DNA of 64,000 bases from Bacillota bacterium (GTDB taxonomy: Bacteria; Bacillota_I; Bacilli_A; RF39; UBA660), in NCBI GenBank assembly GCA_015059245.1, contig SVAU01000003.1, positions 62,001 through 126,000 of the forward strand. Direction: 5' to 3'. A model generated the notes under the pieces. It was not told the origin of the DNA and searched no databases. It worked only from the letters and a program-made list of their open reading frames with translations. Numbering within the stretch: the first letter of the stretch is position 1; each line of letters opens with the position of its first letter. Shown here in pieces: positions 61,351 to 64,000 of the stretch. A program made the translations under genes and the position numbers.

Positions 61351-62292
61351 CTATTTTTTAATAGTAAATAGGTCCTTTTTTGATATATTTTCTTTTATTT
61401 TAGTTACTTTCCCTGTCCAAGAACTAGATGGTTTTGCTGCAGAACCAGTTACGTATGTACCTGAGAATGCATAAATTTCTTCATTTGTCATTTCTTTAGC
61501 ATCTATCTTGTTTTTATCAGCAATATTCTTTACTGATAATACATGTGCTAGAACTCCAGCTTCTAAAGTTGTATATGTTTTCCATGTACCACCTATTCCT
61601 CTGTGTCCGCCTACATTATTCTTGTTTGTAAATAAGTAACTTGATTGGTATCCTGATTCTAGATTAATAATTGCTAGTGTAAATGCAGGATCAATTTCAT
61701 ATAAACTACATATATGTCCAACGTATTGTTCAAAAGTTAATCCATTGTCCATAATTATTTTACCTTTAGTTTTTGTTTTTATTGTTGGTGATTCATCTAA
61801 TCTAATTTCGTATATACTTGAACCATATCTTTCTGGGTAACGGTATAAGTCTCTTGCAAAGTATGCAGCACCTGCTTCAAAACTTGGAAAACTACCTTTA
61901 CTATTTTTTACTGATTTTGGTCCGATTACGAAGTTTTTATTAAACTCTGGATCTTCATAATTTTTAGTATATTTATAAGCTATTTCTAAAGTTTTATCTA
62001 TGTCTAATTTAAATATGCTAGCATAGTATATAATTGTATTATCTTTTTGTCTCTTTTCAACAAATTTGTAGAATTCTTGAAAATATTTTAAATCTGATAA
62101 TTGAAAATCACTTTTATTTTGTGTGTCATTTATTTTTTGTGAAGATAGATTTTCTTGTTTATCTACTTCAACAGCCAGTGTATGATTTCTTGTTATTATT
62201 ATTGTTAATGATAATAATGTAAGAAGTATTACTACTGGTAACAAATAAATAACTTGTTTTCTAAGACGTAATCTATTTTTATTTGTCTTCAT
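61351..62292 (-). CDS. Anchored lysozyme-fold cell-wall hydrolase
   Basis: The 313-aa protein has a basic N-terminus, one membrane helix (about residues 14-34), a linker with a helical region, and a C-terminal domain (about 175-300) with the lysozyme/glucosaminidase pattern: GLTFEQYVGHICSLYEIDP, LAIINLESGYQSS (catalytic Glu in INLES) and a later GGTWKTYTTLEAGVLAHVLSVKN. Such enzymes cut peptidoglycan glycan strands. Glucosaminidase and lytic transglycosylase cannot be told apart by eye. AAAGGAG precedes the ATG; a T-rich hairpin-like stretch follows at 61320-61375. Confidence 0.75.
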   Translation of the reverse strand: MKTNKNRLRLRKQVIYLLPVVILLTLLSLTIIITRNHTLAVEVDKQENLSSQKINDTQNKSDFQLSDLKYFQEFYKFVEKRQKDNTIIYYASIFKLDIDKTLEIAYKYTKNYEDPEFNKNFVIGPKSVKNSKGSFPSFEAGAAYFARDLYRYPERYGSSIYEIRLDESPTIKTKTKGKIIMDNGLTFEQYVGHICSLYEIDPAFTLAIINLESGYQSSYLFTNKNNVGGHRGIGGTWKTYTTLEAGVLAHVLSVKNIADKNKIDAKEMTNEEIYAFSGTYVTGSAAKPSSSWTGKVTKIKENISKKDLFTIKK

Positions 62293-62393
62293 ACAAATTC
62301 TCCTTTGTATGTCTTAATTTTACTTTATATTTTTACTCAAGTCAAACACCCTATTTTTTATAATGTATATTAACATTTTTATTTACATTTATA

Positions 62394-63623
62394 TTATTTG
62401 AATGTTTCACTGAAGTTACCATTTTCAAAAATAGTTATTTCTTTTCCTTCTTGAGTTATTCCAGTTATGTTTAAATCTTTTGTTCCAATCATGAAGTCTA
62501 CGTGATTAGTACAATTATTTAATCCTTCTTTTTCTAGTTCTTCTGTTTTTTTGCCAGTACCGTCTTTAATACATTCTGCGAATGAACCACCTAGTGCAAG
62601 ATGGCATGCTGCATTTTCATCATATAGTGTTTCATAGAATACTATTCCTGATTGTGATATTGATGAATCATATTCTACTAGTGCTACTTCTCCAAGTTTG
62701 TTGGCTCCTTTACATGATGTTATTAGGTTACCTAATACTTCTGCTCCTTCTTTTGCATCCCAATTAATAGCTTCTCCATTTTTGAATTCAATCCAGAAGT
62801 TATCGATTATGTTGTCTTGATATGCTAATGGTTTTCCTGAGTATACTATTCCATTTGCTGTATCACAGTGAGGAGATGTAAATACTTCTTCTGTTGGGAA
62901 GTTTACTAATACTTCTTTACCATTTGCTAATTTAGAATTACCTGATTCCCAAATATGGTTAGTTGGTAAGTCTATAGTAAAGTTTGTTCCTATACTATTA
63001 GTATATTTTAATGTTTTGAAATTATATTCATTTAATTTTTTACATCTATTAGATAATAATTCTGTTTTTTTATTCCATATTTCTTCTGGGTTTTCTTCGT
63101 TAATATTACATATTTCAAATATCTTATTCCATAGTTCTTCTAGGGCATTATTTGAGTTTGGGAATAATTGGTTAGCCCAACTTTCTGTTGGTACTGCTGC
63201 TATACACCAAGGTACCATTGCTTTATCTCTTAAATCATCAAATTCTTTTCTAGTTTCATAAGCATATATTGTTAAGTCGCTTAACACTTTAGAATCAATA
63301 TCTTTCATTAGACCAGGATTTTCTGATGCTAACATTACGAATGCAGCACCTTTCTTAGCATATTCATTCCACATTTGTTTATTCCAAAATGATAGTTTTT
63401 TTAATTCTTCATATTCTAAGTTTTTTAATGCATCATGTTTTAATTGTACATCTGTTAAATCGAAGTATATATCTTTTACACCTATTTCATAAGCTACATT
63501 AGCTAGTATTCTTACGAAGTCTACTCTTTCGTAATTAGCACTAATAAATAGTGGTTGGTTCTTTTCTACTTTTAAGCAAGATTTTAATATTACACTTGCA
63601 TATTTTTTTAATAATTCATTCAT
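62394..63623 (-). CDS. M29-family aminopeptidase
   Basis: The 409-aa enzyme matches the thermophilic (AmpS/AmpT, M29) metallo-aminopeptidase family. Its metal-binding blocks are present: PTEEVFTSPHCDTANG, GEVALVEYDSSISQSGIVFYETLYDENAACHLALG and NHVDFMIGTKDLNITG, which carry the Glu, His and Asp ligands. It trims N-terminal residues from peptides in the cytoplasm. AGGAGAG lies before the ATG. Length is usual. It appears to be a single-gene unit. Confidence 0.9.
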   Translation of the reverse strand: MNELLKKYASVILKSCLKVEKNQPLFISANYERVDFVRILANVAYEIGVKDIYFDLTDVQLKHDALKNLEYEELKKLSFWNKQMWNEYAKKGAAFVMLASENPGLMKDIDSKVLSDLTIYAYETRKEFDDLRDKAMVPWCIAAVPTESWANQLFPNSNNALEELWNKIFEICNINEENPEEIWNKKTELLSNRCKKLNEYNFKTLKYTNSIGTNFTIDLPTNHIWESGNSKLANGKEVLVNFPTEEVFTSPHCDTANGIVYSGKPLAYQDNIIDNFWIEFKNGEAINWDAKEGAEVLGNLITSCKGANKLGEVALVEYDSSISQSGIVFYETLYDENAACHLALGGSFAECIKDGTGKKTEELEKEGLNNCTNHVDFMIGTKDLNITGITQEGKEITIFENGNFSETFK

Positions 63624-63677
63624 GTTTATCTCTCCTCTACTTATTTATTATACCATTATATTTATAAATATATTCTA

Positions 63678-63712
63678 ATTAAAAAATAGACTTATTTGTC
63701 TACTTTTTTTAG
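63678..63712 (-). terminator. Terminator after the partial 3' gene
   Basis: The stem AAAAAATAGAC / GTCTACTTTTTT (one bulge) overlaps the stop codon and is followed by a T run on the minus strand. Confidence 0.7.
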
Positions 63713-64000
63713 TTTCTTTTGATATTCTATTTCTTCTATATGCATTTGATGATAATCTGGATCATATTCTTGTAGTTGTTGATACATTTTCATAAACACT
63801 ATATTTAATGGGTCGTATGTACTACCTGAATTTCTAAATCTTATTGTAAGTGTTCCAGGTATTCTAAATCCTAGTGTTTTTAGTGTATTTTCTGGACGAT
63901 AGAATTCTAGGAGAATAGAATCTTCTAATTCAGTAATCATTACTCTATCTGCATCTGCATAGTAGTCATCATCACTATGCCATCTAATATTTTCTCCATC
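63692..64000 (-). CDS. Uncharacterised protein, 5' end outside window
   Basis: The frame stays open from the stop at 63692 to the window edge (103 codons), so an ATG at 63940 is probably internal. The visible part has an acidic start (WHSDDDYYADADR), a beta-rich middle (ILLEFYRPENTLKTLGFRIPGTLTIRF) and a helical, charged C-terminus with tyrosines. I do not recognise a family. Confidence 0.5.
   Translation of the reverse strand, partial: DGENIRWHSDDDYYADADRVMITELEDSILLEFYRPENTLKTLGFRIPGTLTIRFRNSGSTYDPLNIVFMKMYQQLQEYDPDYHQMHIEEIEYQKKLKKVDK

Overview
The window is AT-rich (mostly A/T at third codon positions, many ATT/TTA/AAT codons), with AGGAGG-type ribosome binding sites, T-box riboswitches, YolD/Pol Y, SufU-type iron-sulfur assembly and CotF-like proteins. 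This points to Bacillota, class Bacilli, probably an uncultured gut lineage of the RF39 or Erysipelotrichia kind. TGA is used as a stop (for example ending the ATPase gamma gene and the NUDIX gene), so the Mycoplasma code does not apply. The lineage is inferred; the genetic code is seen.

1-19,800 (all minus strand) holds the striking part. It is an F-type ATPase-like gene set in the standard order c, b(-delta), alpha, gamma, beta, epsilon, but with no subunit a. Its c subunit has serine where the ion-binding carboxylate of helix 2 should be. Around it lie four single-pass, apparently extracellular proteins: 1787 aa with Fn3-like repeats, 489 aa, 257 aa, and a giant of more than 2029 aa with GLUG-like repeats. 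There is also one small polytopic membrane protein. Three promoters and two terminators divide the block into three transcription units. The F1 head keeps its catalytic residues (Walker A, catalytic Glu, arginine finger), so ATP is probably hydrolysed, but proton or sodium pumping in the known way looks impossible. I infer a rotary or cyclic ATPase coupled to a cell-surface apparatus, comparable in concept to the F1-like X0 ATPases of mycoplasmas but with a recognisable c subunit and b-delta stalk.

19,800-31,000 holds housekeeping and envelope genes: a T-box(Ile)-controlled CYTH-ileS operon, an M23-type peptidase, phosphohexomutase, GH25 lysozyme, miaB and dCMP deaminase. 30,400-48,400 holds a Pro/Val/Glu-repeat zinc-ribbon protein, a glycosyltransferase, rdgB, two LysR regulators, a T-box(Ser)-controlled NUDIX-serS operon, signal peptidase I, CotF-like proteins, a suf cluster (C-D-S-U, no sufB), an anchored thioredoxin-like protein and a lipoprotein cyclophilin.

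48,400-64,000 holds an AlkD-like repair protein, a LexA-box-controlled Pol Y/YolD pair, tRNA-Ala(UGC), two unknown proteins, a TasA-like exported protein, rpoC-rpoB, an RsmC-type methyltransferase, a lysozyme-fold cell-wall enzyme, an M29 aminopeptidase and a partial unknown gene. No insertion sequence, prophage or CRISPR array was seen. No gene-free stretch exceeds 300 bases; the two longest (23,495-23,781 and 37,827-38,088) are T-box leaders.
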